A stretch of 64,000 nucleotides of DNA from Nonomuraea thailandensis (GTDB lineage: Bacteria > Actinomycetota > Actinomycetes > Streptosporangiales > Streptosporangiaceae), in assembly GCF_024172165.1 (NCBI RefSeq), contig NZ_JAMZEB010000002.1, positions 5,477,501 to 5,541,500 on the forward strand, given 5' to 3'. The notes under the pieces are model-generated. The model saw nothing but the letters and a program-made list of their open reading frames with translations. It searched no databases and was not told the origin of the DNA. Below, piece by piece: positions 16,290 to 24,842 of this stretch. The first letter of the stretch is position 1. Every line of letters starts with the position of its first letter. A program made the position numbers and the translations under genes.

Positions 16290-16577
16290 TCAAGCGGTCT
16301 GCTCGGTGACCAGGAACGACACGCTTCCCTGGTCATCGGCTCCGGCGTCCAGGGACTTGTCGTCCAGCACAGTCGCAGCCACCGGGTCGAGGTAGACCCG
16401 CGCCCCTTCGGCCTCCACCACGGCGTCCGCCGGTTCGGGGGCGGTGGCCAGGGTGAGGGTGAGCGCGCTGGCGCCCTCCCCCTGAGACGAGATGCGAATC
16501 CCGCTCTGGGTCGGCTCGGGCGCATTCGAGGTCAGGTCACGAATGGCCTGGGCTGCGTTGGCTGTCAGGGTGAGCAC
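16290..16577 (-). CDS. HesB/IscA-like protein lacking the cluster-binding cysteines
   Basis: The 95-residue protein aligns with the A-type iron-sulfur carrier fold: MLTLTANAAQAIRDLTS start, GIRISSQGEG beta strand, and GARVYLDPVAATVLDDKSLD near the end. It has no cysteine at all, whereas IscA/ErpA/HesB proteins bind clusters through three conserved Cys. It therefore cannot be a normal Fe-S carrier. Actinomycetes often encode such Cys-less forms; their role is unknown. GTG start at 16577 preceded by GGAGGAG. Standalone; convergent with the esterase and divergent from the methyltransferase. Confidence 0.8.
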   Translation of the reverse strand: MLTLTANAAQAIRDLTSNAPEPTQSGIRISSQGEGASALTLTLATAPEPADAVVEAEGARVYLDPVAATVLDDKSLDAGADDQGSVSFLVTEQTA

Positions 16578-16716
16578 TACGGCTCCTCCTCACGGTCGAC
16601 GTTCAGGAGTTGGCTGCCCTTCCCCCCTCTTTCGGCCTCAACCCTCCTTGGTGTTTTCTTTACCCAGAATTCCCGGCCGCCTGCCTCCGGCCCGCGCACG
16701 CGGGAACAATGGGCGC

Positions 16717-17925
16717 ATGGACTTCGCGGCGCAGAGGCAGGCCCTGGTGGCGCGGCTCAGGACGGCCCAGGAGGTCGGCGAGCCCGTGGCCCGGGCCATG
16801 CTGGCGGTGCCGCGCCACCTGTTCGTGCCCGGCGTCGAGCCGGAGGCCGCCTACCGCGACGAGCCGATCGTGACCAAGCTCGACGCCGGGGGGCTGCCGA
16901 TCAGCTCGTCCTCGCAGCCGGCCATCATGGCGACCATGCTCGGCCAGCTCGGCGTGGAGCCGGGGCACCGGGTGCTGGAGATCGGCGCGGGCACCGGTTA
17001 CAACGCTGCGCTCCTGGCCTACCTGGTGGGGCCCGGCGGTCACGTGGTGGCCCTGGACCTCGACGAGGACACCGCGGAGGAGGCCAGGCGGCATCTGGAC
17101 GCGGCCGGGGTGGCGGGGGTCGAGGTGGTGTGCCGCGACGGGGCCGGCGGGCATCCGGAGCGGGCCCCGTACGACCGGCTGATCGCCACCGTCGGCGTGT
17201 GGGACCTCGCGCCCGCCTGGCTGGCGCAGCTCGGGCCGGGCGGGCGGCTGGTGGTGCCGCTCGACCTGCGGGGCGTGCAGGTGTCGGCGGCCATGGAGCG
17301 CGACGGCGAGCGGTGGGTGAGCCGGTCGGTGGCGCCGTGCGGGTTCATGCGGATGCGCGGGTCGCTGACGGGGACCGAGACGATCGTGGTGGTGCGCCGG
17401 GATCCCGGCCTGATGCTGCTGCTGCCCGAGCCGCGCGAGGTCGGCGACGTGCGGTCGGCGCTGGAGGCGGCGCCCACCGAGATCACGGTGCGGCGCGAGG
17501 AGCCGGCGCCGCCGTTGACGGTCGCCACGGGGGTGGCGCTGTGGCTGGCGCTGCACGAGCCGCACTGGTGCGTCGTGAACGGCGACCTCGGCGGCGGGCC
17601 CGGCGGGGGGCCCGGCATCGTGCGGCCCGACGGCGTCGCGGTGCTCGCCGCCGATGGCTCGCTGGTCGCGCGCGGCCACGGCGCGGGCGGGGCCGGGCTG
17701 GCGGCGGAGCTGGCCGCGCACGTCCGGGCCTGGGACGCGGCCGGCCGCCCCGAGGCGAGCGCCCTGCGCATCGAGGCCTACCCGGCCGACCCGGCCTCGC
17801 GCCGGGCGACGGGCGGCACGGCGGGTGACCCGGGCGCCTGCGACACGGCGCCGGCCGCCGGGCGCGGGCCCGGCGCGGTGGTCATCGAGAAGCGGCACAC
17901 CACCCTGGTGGTGGGCTTCGGTTAG
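16717..17925 (+). CDS. Protein-L-isoaspartate O-methyltransferase-like, with long C-terminal extension
   Basis: Residues 1-200 match the PIMT fold: RHLFVP at 33-38, the PIMT-specific ISSSSQP at 62-68 and the AdoMet motif VLEIGAGTGYNAALL at 86-100. Canonical PIMT is about 210 residues and repairs isoaspartyl sites; this one is 402, with a C-terminal domain of about 190 residues that ends IEKRHTTLVVGF. That extended layout resembles PIMT homologues that act in RiPP pathways (FxLD and graspetide-type systems), but no precursor, lanthionine synthetase or ATP-grasp gene is nearby. The ATG at 16717 is the start where homology begins. It overlaps the convergent PPOX gene by 4 bp. Confidence 0.85.
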   Translation: MDFAAQRQALVARLRTAQEVGEPVARAMLAVPRHLFVPGVEPEAAYRDEPIVTKLDAGGLPISSSSQPAIMATMLGQLGVEPGHRVLEIGAGTGYNAALLAYLVGPGGHVVALDLDEDTAEEARRHLDAAGVAGVEVVCRDGAGGHPERAPYDRLIATVGVWDLAPAWLAQLGPGGRLVVPLDLRGVQVSAAMERDGERWVSRSVAPCGFMRMRGSLTGTETIVVVRRDPGLMLLLPEPREVGDVRSALEAAPTEITVRREEPAPPLTVATGVALWLALHEPHWCVVNGDLGGGPGGGPGIVRPDGVAVLAADGSLVARGHGAGGAGLAAELAAHVRAWDAAGRPEASALRIEAYPADPASRRATGGTAGDPGACDTAPAAGRGPGAVVIEKRHTTLVVGFG

Positions 17926-18377
17926 ACGGTCCAGGCCCCGTCGCGGATGAGGTCGCGCCCGGCCAGCTCGTTCGCCTCCCGCCAGGCCTGCAGCCGCCGC
18001 GGCGCGATGTGGAAGTAGTGGTAGGCGCCGGCCTCCTTGCGCGGGTCGAAGCCCGCCTTCTCCGCGAACGCGTCACCGAGCTCGTCGGAGACCTCGGTCG
18101 CGGGCGTCGCCGTGGCCGTGCCCTCGATGAGCACGACGTCGCGCACCAGCCCGATCGCCACCCGCGTCCGGCCGCCGGCCAGCAGGTTGCGGGCGGTGGG
18201 GCTGGCGCTGGCCGTGGAGATGACCAGCGCGGCGCCGTCCCACAGGAACGACAGCGGCACCATGTACGGCACCCCGTCCGCCCCCGCGGTGGCCACCCAG
18301 GCGTCCACGTCGTGCTCCAGGCGGTGCAGGGTGTCCCGCTTGCGCTGCTCGGCGGTGCGCGGGGTGGGCTGGGACAT
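17922..18377 (-). CDS. Pyridoxamine 5'-phosphate oxidase-fold protein (FMN/F420 type)
   Basis: The 151-residue protein has the split-barrel fold pattern: VDAWVATAGADGVPYMVPLSFLWDGAALVISTA, then TARNLLAGGRTRVAIG and VVLIEGTATA. This is the PPOX-class F420- or FMN-dependent family common in actinomycetes, which reduces or oxidises small molecules or degrades haem-like compounds; substrate cannot be read from sequence. The C-terminal YHYFHIAPRRLQAWREANE is typical of the subgroup. Start ATG at 18377. Convergent with the PIMT-like gene with a 4-bp overlap of the stop regions. Confidence 0.85.
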   Translation of the reverse strand: MSQPTPRTAEQRKRDTLHRLEHDVDAWVATAGADGVPYMVPLSFLWDGAALVISTASASPTARNLLAGGRTRVAIGLVRDVVLIEGTATATPATEVSDELGDAFAEKAGFDPRKEAGAYHYFHIAPRRLQAWREANELAGRDLIRDGAWTV

Positions 18378-18467
18378 CGGGCCTCACTTTCGAACGGTCA
18401 CAGGGCTCTGATCGCCCTCGTCATTATTGAGGATGATCAGGGGACGAATGTGACACGGAGCACGGAT

Positions 18468-21400
18468 CTAACGCTCGTCGGGGCGCGATGACCGGCAGGA
18501 GCCCGCCTTGGCGCCGGCCACCTTCCACTCCGCTCCGGCGAACGGGCTCATGAAGTGGGTCAGCAGGTCCACTGCGTAGTCGGGCACCTGCCCGCCGGGA
18601 TCCAGCAGGGAGAGCATCTGCGGCCCGTCGGCGCCGCGCAGCGTGATGGTGCCGCGCTCGGCGCCGGCGGCGAAGCCGGGCTTGGCGTCCACCGTGACGC
18701 AGGCCAGGCCGATGCCGGCCGCTCTGATCTCCTGGGCGGCCCCGATCCGGCGCATGCGCTGGTCGTAGCGGCGCAGGGCGAGCGAGGTGGCCGGGCCGAT
18801 CCTGACCGACTCGCGGAAGACGTCCTCTCCGATCTCCCTGCTCAGCCTGACGTCGAGCGCGACGTCGGGCCGCAGGTTCACGCCCTTGGCGGCGACCTTC
18901 ACGGTGCCGTAGTCGCCCTCGAAGCCCGGCGCGACGTAGCCGAGCGCCGGGGGCGCCTTCATGCCGAACGGCGCCCTGCCGGGCCTGATCCGCAGCCACG
19001 ACATGCGGGCGACGGACAGGGAGAGCCGCTCGATCGAGCTCCGCCCGAGCCCGAACCGCCCGCCGACGTGGTAGGTGAGGAAGCCGTTCGTGTACGGCAC
19101 CTCCTTGCTCACCGCCAGCCGCTGGGCGGCCACGGGGTCCACCCTGAGCCCGGCGCGCAGCGCGATGCGGCCCGTGGGGACCGGCCGGGAGACCAGGTCG
19201 AGCGACTGGTCGGGGTTCAGCCGGATGGTGGTGTCGGCGGCCAGGTCCCTGACCGTCAGCGACACGTCCCCGAGCCGCCCCGACGGGTCCACCAGGCCGC
19301 CCTCCACGCCGAGGTGCCCGTCGAGCGTGCTGGCGCCGCCCTCCGCCCTGTACGTGACGGCCGGCACGCTCAGCCCGGCGGCCGAGGCGTCGGCGTCCAC
19401 GCCGAAGACGGCGGGCACGTCGGAGAAGCGCAGCTCGCCGGTGCCCTTGCCCGGCAGCGTGACCTTGGCGGTGAGGTGCTTGACGGCCGCGGAGTTGTTC
19501 ACGCGGATGCGGGTCCTGGCCCCATACGTGCCCTGGACGGTCACCGCGGCGGGCACCGGGTCGATCGCGACGTGCCCGCGCAGCCCGCCCGCCTCGGCCC
19601 GCACGTCGAGCGCGCCCAGCGTGGCGGCCGGTTCGATCCGGTACGAGGCCTGCACCGCGTTCCCCTGCCCCACCCCGAACGGCCCGACCGACATGCTGGT
19701 GATCCGGGAGGGCAGGCCGGTCAGGGTGGCCCTGGCCCTGATCGGCACGGGCGACAGGACGCTGCTGGCCAGGTACACGCCGAGGCTGCGGCGCTTCGGG
19801 CGGAACCCGGAGAACGCGAACGTCTTTCCGGTCAGGTCCACCGTCACCTGGTCGGGCAGGCCCGTCACGTCGAGGTACCCCTGCAGGCCGAAGCAGCCGC
19901 GCTGCGGCACGCAGAAGGGGCCGGGCGCGCAGCCGGGCGAGCCGGCCGCGCAGCCGCCGTCCACCAGCGACACGCCTCCGGGGATCGCGGGCGCGGCCCG
20001 CATGCGGTCCAGCGCGGCGGCGGCGCCGAGCCAGGCGCGGGCGCGCACGTCCAGGCGGGAGCCGGAGTAGGTGAGCTTGCCGCCGGCCGAGGTGACGGCC
20101 AGCCGGCCCGGCACGGGCCCGACGGTGCCGGCGATCCCGAAACGGGTGTCGCCCTGCCGGACGTCGGCGTCCACGGCGAGGGTCTGCGTGGCCGAGCGGA
20201 AGTCGGCGGTGAAGCCCTGCGCGGCGGGGGTGAACTCGACGTGCGAGAGCCTGTTGACCAGCACGCTGGCGTCCAGGTCGCCGGTGGCCTGGTCGTAGTG
20301 GGCCGCCAGGTGCGGCCCCGCGGGGGCCTTGGCGCCGTCGTGGTTGGTGAAGGCCAGCGCGGCCGTCCGCACGGGGCCCGACAGTCCGCGGAAGCGGTAG
20401 GAGGCCGCGTTCCATGAGGCGTCGAAGCGGGCGGGCACGCCGGTGACCTCGGCGGCGGCCCTGGCGTACCGGTCGCCGAGCCTGGCCCTGGCCAGCGCGG
20501 AGACCCGCTCGACCGGCCCGTCGGAGACCCAGCTCAGGGTCCTGGCCCCGGTGTCGGCGACGAGCTCGGCCCGCTCGCGCACGCCCTCGACGGTGGCGCG
20601 CAGGTCCTCGCCGGTCGCCCGGGTGACGTGCGCTTTATTGGCATAAATCCGCACCTCCTCCACCGTCGAGGACGTCGTGACCTTGACCGTCGAGCGCTCG
20701 CCCAGCTCCCACGACGCCTTCACGTCGTCGTGCACGCCGAGCACGGTGCCGTCGATGGTCGGGCCGGACCTGAGGTCGGTGTAGGCGGCCCGCAGCTTCT
20801 CGATCACGCCGCTGGCCTGGTAGACGGCCTTCCTGGCGGCGGGGTCGAGCGTGACGTCCACGGTGGCGGGCGTGTTGGAGATCTCCATGCGGGCGACGTG
20901 GGTGCGGTCGATGCTGGCGGCGCCCACGAACGAGCGCCCGCTCGCGGCGGTGGCCAGGTGGACGTGCGGCGCGGCCCCGTACGTGACGTCGAACCCGGAC
21001 AGCCCCGTCAGCAGCCCGGAGACCCCCACGGCGGCGCCGTCCCTGATCATGGTGACGTGGCCGCCGCGCGGGGTGGAGACGGCTCCCTCGCCGCGTTGCA
21101 GCACGACGGCGAACCTGCCGATGGGCGAGCTGGTCGTGTGCGTGACGCGGTGCGCGGACAGGTCGTGGACCAGGCGGACCCTGGCGGGCAGCGCGCTGAG
21201 CTCGGCCTTCAGCACGGTCCTGGCCTCGGCCCGGTCGAAGTAGCGCAGGCTCGCCGCGCCCGCCCGGCCCGAGCCGGTGGCGACGGAGAGGGTCTGCTTG
21301 CCGTTCGCGGTGCCGTACCTGGCGGTGAAGGACGGCGGCAGGCGCCGGAGCTCGACCTCGGTCACCCTCGACAGGCCGCCGTCGCGGTAGGACAGGTCGT

Positions 21401-22466
21401 GCACCTGGGCGCGGGCGACGGAGGACGGGCTGGAGAAGCGCACCTCGCCTCCCGACAGCCGCACCTCGGCGCTGGTGGGCATGCGGTCGAGCACGGCCCG
21501 GGTGAACCGGCGGCCGGTGACGGCCACCGCCTCGACCACGGCGGGCGCGGAGGCGGTGACGTTCAGGGTGGGGGTGCCGAGCGCGGCGTCGACGGTGAGC
21601 TCGCCGGTGGCCGGCGTCTGGCGCAGGCTCACGGCGCTGCGCCCGGTCAGCCCGGCCACGACGGCGGCGCTGGGCCCCGGTTCCTTCCGGTCGACGACGG
21701 CCTTGATCCGCTTTCCCGCCAGGTCCACGGTGAACGTGCCCCGGTCGGCGGCCGACAGCGACGAGCCGCGGCGCAGGCCGTCGAAGCCGACCGAGACCTT
21801 GTCGTCGTACTCGGCCCAGACCTGCGCCCTGACGCTCTGCCCGGACAGCCGCCTGACCGCGAACGAGATCCCGGCCGAGCCCTCGCCCGGGTCGGCGACG
21901 GGCACCAGGTCGGCGGCCAGGTCGGGCTTGCCGTCGCCGGTCACGTCGGCCGCCACCGGCACGCCGACCGGCTGCCGGATCGAGCAGGCGACCGGCACGG
22001 CCTCGCTCCGCACGCACAGCCGGTACGTCAGCCCGGGCACGGCCTTGCCGAGCCCTTCGAACGTCCTGGCGATCGCGGCGAGCGGCTTGCTCAGGTTGAG
22101 CGGCTCGGCGCGCGAGGTGTCCGGCAGCACGTCCCGCACGTCGGGCGCCTGCCTGCCGAAGCCCTGCGCCTCCTGGACGGCGGTGGCCGCGGAGGTGATC
22201 TCGTTGCTCAGCTCCGGGCCCGCCGGCGTGGTGACCTCGGGCGCCTCCGGCCCGACCCGCTCGTTCCCCGCGGGCCGCAGGGCCAGCGAGGCCCGCTGCG
22301 GCACGGTGACGGTGGCGGCCGGCGGCTCCTGCACCGCCGGCACGGGCCGCACCTCGACGCGCGGGTGAACGGGCTGGATCTGGGCCTCGGCCGCGGACGG
22401 CACGCCGGCGAGGACCGTGCAGGCGATGGCCGTCGAAGTGAGCACGCGCATGAGGGCGTGCGGCAT
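18468..22466 (-). CDS. Very large secreted beta-repeat protein of unknown function (1332 aa)
   Basis: The start at ATG 22466 is preceded by GGGGGAGA and followed by a signal peptide (cleavage near AEA at about 28). After a Pro-rich region (about 30-110) comes a segment with the calcium-loop-like DVTGDGKPD. The rest is a long array of beta-rich units in which a strand start of the form [LVT]-P-x-x-[VIF] recurs at least nine times (ALPARVRL, NTPATVDV, GVPARFDA, PVPGRLAV, GLPDQVTV, GLPSRITS, PVPAAVTV, DVPAVFGV, RLPPSFTA). A Cys-rich patch (GGCAAGSPGCAPGPFC) sits about two thirds along. No catalytic motif or anchor seen; secreted into the wall or medium. I do not recognise the family. Monocistronic. 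Confidence 0.8.
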   Translation of the reverse strand: MPHALMRVLTSTAIACTVLAGVPSAAEAQIQPVHPRVEVRPVPAVQEPPAATVTVPQRASLALRPAGNERVGPEAPEVTTPAGPELSNEITSAATAVQEAQGFGRQAPDVRDVLPDTSRAEPLNLSKPLAAIARTFEGLGKAVPGLTYRLCVRSEAVPVACSIRQPVGVPVAADVTGDGKPDLAADLVPVADPGEGSAGISFAVRRLSGQSVRAQVWAEYDDKVSVGFDGLRRGSSLSAADRGTFTVDLAGKRIKAVVDRKEPGPSAAVVAGLTGRSAVSLRQTPATGELTVDAALGTPTLNVTASAPAVVEAVAVTGRRFTRAVLDRMPTSAEVRLSGGEVRFSSPSSVARAQVHDLSYRDGGLSRVTEVELRRLPPSFTARYGTANGKQTLSVATGSGRAGAASLRYFDRAEARTVLKAELSALPARVRLVHDLSAHRVTHTTSSPIGRFAVVLQRGEGAVSTPRGGHVTMIRDGAAVGVSGLLTGLSGFDVTYGAAPHVHLATAASGRSFVGAASIDRTHVARMEISNTPATVDVTLDPAARKAVYQASGVIEKLRAAYTDLRSGPTIDGTVLGVHDDVKASWELGERSTVKVTTSSTVEEVRIYANKAHVTRATGEDLRATVEGVRERAELVADTGARTLSWVSDGPVERVSALARARLGDRYARAAAEVTGVPARFDASWNAASYRFRGLSGPVRTAALAFTNHDGAKAPAGPHLAAHYDQATGDLDASVLVNRLSHVEFTPAAQGFTADFRSATQTLAVDADVRQGDTRFGIAGTVGPVPGRLAVTSAGGKLTYSGSRLDVRARAWLGAAAALDRMRAAPAIPGGVSLVDGGCAAGSPGCAPGPFCVPQRGCFGLQGYLDVTGLPDQVTVDLTGKTFAFSGFRPKRRSLGVYLASSVLSPVPIRARATLTGLPSRITSMSVGPFGVGQGNAVQASYRIEPAATLGALDVRAEAGGLRGHVAIDPVPAAVTVQGTYGARTRIRVNNSAAVKHLTAKVTLPGKGTGELRFSDVPAVFGVDADASAAGLSVPAVTYRAEGGASTLDGHLGVEGGLVDPSGRLGDVSLTVRDLAADTTIRLNPDQSLDLVSRPVPTGRIALRAGLRVDPVAAQRLAVSKEVPYTNGFLTYHVGGRFGLGRSSIERLSLSVARMSWLRIRPGRAPFGMKAPPALGYVAPGFEGDYGTVKVAAKGVNLRPDVALDVRLSREIGEDVFRESVRIGPATSLALRRYDQRMRRIGAAQEIRAAGIGLACVTVDAKPGFAAGAERGTITLRGADGPQMLSLLDPGGQVPDYAVDLLTHFMSPFAGAEWKVAGAKAGSCRSSRPDER

Positions 22467-22581
22467 GAAACGTTCTCCCCCGGACCTGTCTATTTCATCC
22501 CATCAGAAACATAGGTCACGAGATGACCATATTTCCTCACTGGGCGTCAAACAGGATCCGACGTGGGACCCCAATTTTCTG

Positions 22582-23088
22582 TCAAGGCCGGTACGGGCGC
22601 AGCCGCGGCCACCACCCCGGCACGTGGGCGCGATAGGCGTCGTACTCGGCACCGAACGTCCTGTGCAGGTGCGGCTCCTCGTACCAGTGCACGAAGGAGC
22701 AGACCGGGATCGCCAGGACGGCGACGTAGAGCAGCAGCCGGGGATCCCCGAAGAGCAGGGCCTGGCCGATGACGGCGGCGAAGATCGCGACGTACATGGG
22801 GTTGCGGACGTAGCGGTAGAACCCGCCGACGACCAGCCGGTCGGGCGGCGCGACCGGGATCGGCGTGCCGAACCCCTCGACCACGAACCTGACGAAGGCG
22901 CCGGCCACCATGGCCAGCCCCGCGAGTGCCAGGAGCGCGCCGAGCGCCCTGAGCGGGATCATGACCGGATCAGGGAAGGGGGCGTGGAAGCGCCACCCGC
23001 CGATCCAGTACGGGACGAGCACGGCGACGACTCCTGGACCGGCGGCGAAGAAGGTGGCGCTGACGGCGGCGGCGGGCGTTCTGCGCAT
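22582..23088 (-). CDS. Isoprenylcysteine carboxyl-methyltransferase-family membrane protein
   Basis: The 168-residue protein has about four membrane helices and the ICMT/PEMT-type C-terminal signature: GGFYRYVRNPMYV (about 95-107) and EEPHLHRTFGAEYDAYRAHVP with WWPR, residues that form the AdoMet pocket in this family. Bacterial members are mostly uncharacterised; methylation of a lipid or small hydrophobic thiol/acid is plausible. ATG 23088 lies at the start of the first helix. It shares the strand with the quinone reductase gene upstream (72-bp gap), so co-transcription is possible. Confidence 0.85.
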   Translation of the reverse strand: MRRTPAAAVSATFFAAGPGVVAVLVPYWIGGWRFHAPFPDPVMIPLRALGALLALAGLAMVAGAFVRFVVEGFGTPIPVAPPDRLVVGGFYRYVRNPMYVAIFAAVIGQALLFGDPRLLLYVAVLAIPVCSFVHWYEEPHLHRTFGAEYDAYRAHVPGWWPRLRPYRP

Positions 23089-23160
23089 GGCATCGCTCCT
23101 ATTTCACTATGTGATGAGTTTAGGAAGCGGGACGCGGCCATGTCAACGCCTGTTGGCACT

Positions 23161-24114
23161 TCAGGCGATCCGGATGACGATCTTGCCCCGGACCCCGCCC
23201 GCCTCCAGCGCCCGGTGCGCCCCGGCGACGTCGTCCAGGGGGAACACCGTGTCCACGACCGGGCGCAGGGCGCCGCTCCCGACGTACCCGGCGAGATCGG
23301 CGAACAGCCTGTGGCCGGGGTTGCCGCTGAAGAAGCGCACGCGGCGCCCGCCGTGCACGGCGGAGCCGGCGATGTACGCCAGGGACGCGGCGACCCTGCC
23401 GATGTCGAAGGCGATCGCCACCATGCGGCCGGACGGCGTCAGGAGGCGGCGGTAGGCGGCGAGATCGGTGCCGGCGGTGTCCATCACCACGTCGAAGGGC
23501 CCGAGGTCCGCCGGGGAGGTGGTGGCGTAGTCGTAGGCCTCGTCGGCGCCGAGGTCGCGTACCAGGTCGAGGTTGCGCGCGCCGGCGAGCGCGGTGACGT
23601 GGGCGCCGAGCGCCCTGCCGAGCTGCACCGCCACGACGCCCACGCCGCCACTGCCGCCCCGCACCAGCAGCCGCTCGCCGGGCCGCAGCCGCGCCTTGTC
23701 GCGCAGCGCCGTGATCGCCGTCGTGCCCACGGGCAGCGCGGCGGCCTCCACCAGGTCGAGCCCCGCCGGAGCCAGGGACAGGTGGCGGGGCCGGACCGTC
23801 AGGTACTCCGCGTTGCTGCCGAAGGTGCGGCCCAGCACGCCCCACACCCGGTCGCCGACCCGCGGGCCCGCCGTCCCCGGGCCGAGGGCGGCGACCTCGC
23901 CGGTGAAGTCCAGGCCCATGCGCTTGGGCCAGCCCCACTGCGCCAGCCCCGTCACCGGCCGCACCCTCCCGGCCCGGCCGTGCAGCTCGCCGCCGTTGAC
24001 GCTGGCGGCGTGCACGCGGACCAGCACCTCGCCGGGCGCGGGGACCGGCCTGGGCACCGTGCCCACGTACAGGACCTCCGGGGGGCCGTACCGGTCGAAC
24101 AGGGCCGCGCGCAT
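23161..24114 (-). CDS. NADPH:quinone oxidoreductase-like MDR protein
   Basis: The roughly 317-residue protein belongs to the zinc-free medium-chain dehydrogenase/reductases: an N-terminal GroES-like domain (SVNGGELHGRAG, GLDFTGEVAALGPG) and a Rossmann domain with GGSGGVGVVAVQLGRA. It lacks the zinc-binding cysteines, as quinone oxidoreductases do. Likely substrate is a quinone or alpha,beta-unsaturated carbonyl. I place the start at ATG 24114 (MRAALFD) because GGAG sits 9 nt upstream; ATG 24129 is the alternative. It is divergent from a TetR gene at 24189, the classic arrangement of a repressor and the detoxifying enzyme it controls. Confidence 0.88.
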   Translation of the reverse strand: MRAALFDRYGPPEVLYVGTVPRPVPAPGEVLVRVHAASVNGGELHGRAGRVRPVTGLAQWGWPKRMGLDFTGEVAALGPGTAGPRVGDRVWGVLGRTFGSNAEYLTVRPRHLSLAPAGLDLVEAAALPVGTTAITALRDKARLRPGERLLVRGGSGGVGVVAVQLGRALGAHVTALAGARNLDLVRDLGADEAYDYATTSPADLGPFDVVMDTAGTDLAAYRRLLTPSGRMVAIAFDIGRVAASLAYIAGSAVHGGRRVRFFSGNPGHRLFADLAGYVGSGALRPVVDTVFPLDDVAGAHRALEAGGVRGKIVIRIA

Positions 24115-24166
24115 CTCGTTCTTCTCCATGCGATCGAAGCTAGCGCGCCAAACGGATGGCACCGTC

Positions 24167-24182
24167 CACTTACGTTAAGGTG
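24167..24182. promoter_or_regulatory. Candidate TetR operator between reductase and regulator genes
   Basis: CACTTACGTTAAGGTG contains the perfect palindrome CTTA-CGT-TAAG (24169-24179), flanked by CAC and GTG-like ends. It lies 53 bp before the reductase start and 7 bp before the TetR start codon, overlapping the TetR ribosome site. Binding here would block both genes; inferred from position. Confidence 0.5.
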
Positions 24183-24188
24183 AGAGAC

Positions 24189-24842
24189 ATGCCTGCCCAT
24201 CCCTCTCAGATCGAGCCCGCCGGGGCGATGCGCGCCGACGCCCGGCACAACCGCGCGCGCATCCTGGACGCCGCCCGCGAGGCCTTCGCCGCGCGGGGGC
24301 TGGACGTGCCGATGGCCGCCGTCGCGCGGCGCGCCGGGGTGGGCGTGGCCACGCTCTACCGGCGCTTCCCCTCCCGCGAGTCGCTGATCACGGAGGTGTT
24401 CGGCGACGAGCTGGCCGCGTGCGCGTCGGTCGTGGACGAGGCGCTGGCCGACCCGGATCCGTGGCGGGGGTTCTGCGCGGCGATCGAGAAGGTGTGCGCG
24501 ATGCAGGTCGCCGACCGGGGGTTCACCGACGCGTTCCTGACGGCCTTCCCTGACGCGATCGACTACGAGCGGACGCGGGCGCGGGCCGAGCAGGGCTTCG
24601 CCGAGGTGGTGCGGCGGGCCAAGGCCGCCGGGCGGCTGCGCGCCGACTTCGACCTGGCCGATCTGACCCTGCTGCTCAAGGCCAACTGCGGCGCCGCCAC
24701 CGGCACGGCGGAGGTCGCGGGTGCGGCCTCACGACGGCTGGTGGCGTACCTGCTGCAGTCGTTCCGCGCCGAGCACACCGAGCCGCTGCCGCCCGCGCCG
24801 CCCCTCACCCTCGGCCACCTGCACGCCCCGGCCGCGCGCTAA
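24189..24842 (+). CDS. TetR-family transcriptional regulator
   Basis: The 217-residue protein has an N-terminal TetR helix-turn-helix (residues about 17-62: ARHNRARILDAAREAFAARGL, MAAVARRAGVGVATLYRRFPSRESL) and a helical C-terminal ligand domain. The start ATG 24189 follows an AAGGTGAGA site. It is divergent from the quinone reductase gene and most likely represses it and itself until a toxic ligand binds. Its stop codon region overlaps that of the convergent zinc-dehydrogenase gene by 4 bp. Confidence 0.9.
   Translation: MPAHPSQIEPAGAMRADARHNRARILDAAREAFAARGLDVPMAAVARRAGVGVATLYRRFPSRESLITEVFGDELAACASVVDEALADPDPWRGFCAAIEKVCAMQVADRGFTDAFLTAFPDAIDYERTRARAEQGFAEVVRRAKAAGRLRADFDLADLTLLLKANCGAATGTAEVAGAASRRLVAYLLQSFRAEHTEPLPPAPPLTLGHLHAPAAR

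Noticed and set aside
16717-18377. RiPP cluster around the PIMT-like gene
   Set aside because: No precursor, lanthionine synthetase, ATP-grasp or protease gene within the neighbourhood.
20628-22514. Long plus-strand frame opposite the 1332-aa secreted protein gene
   Set aside because: Low-complexity Gly/Arg/His composition, no ribosome site and no motif; the minus-strand frame has a signal peptide and regular repeats.
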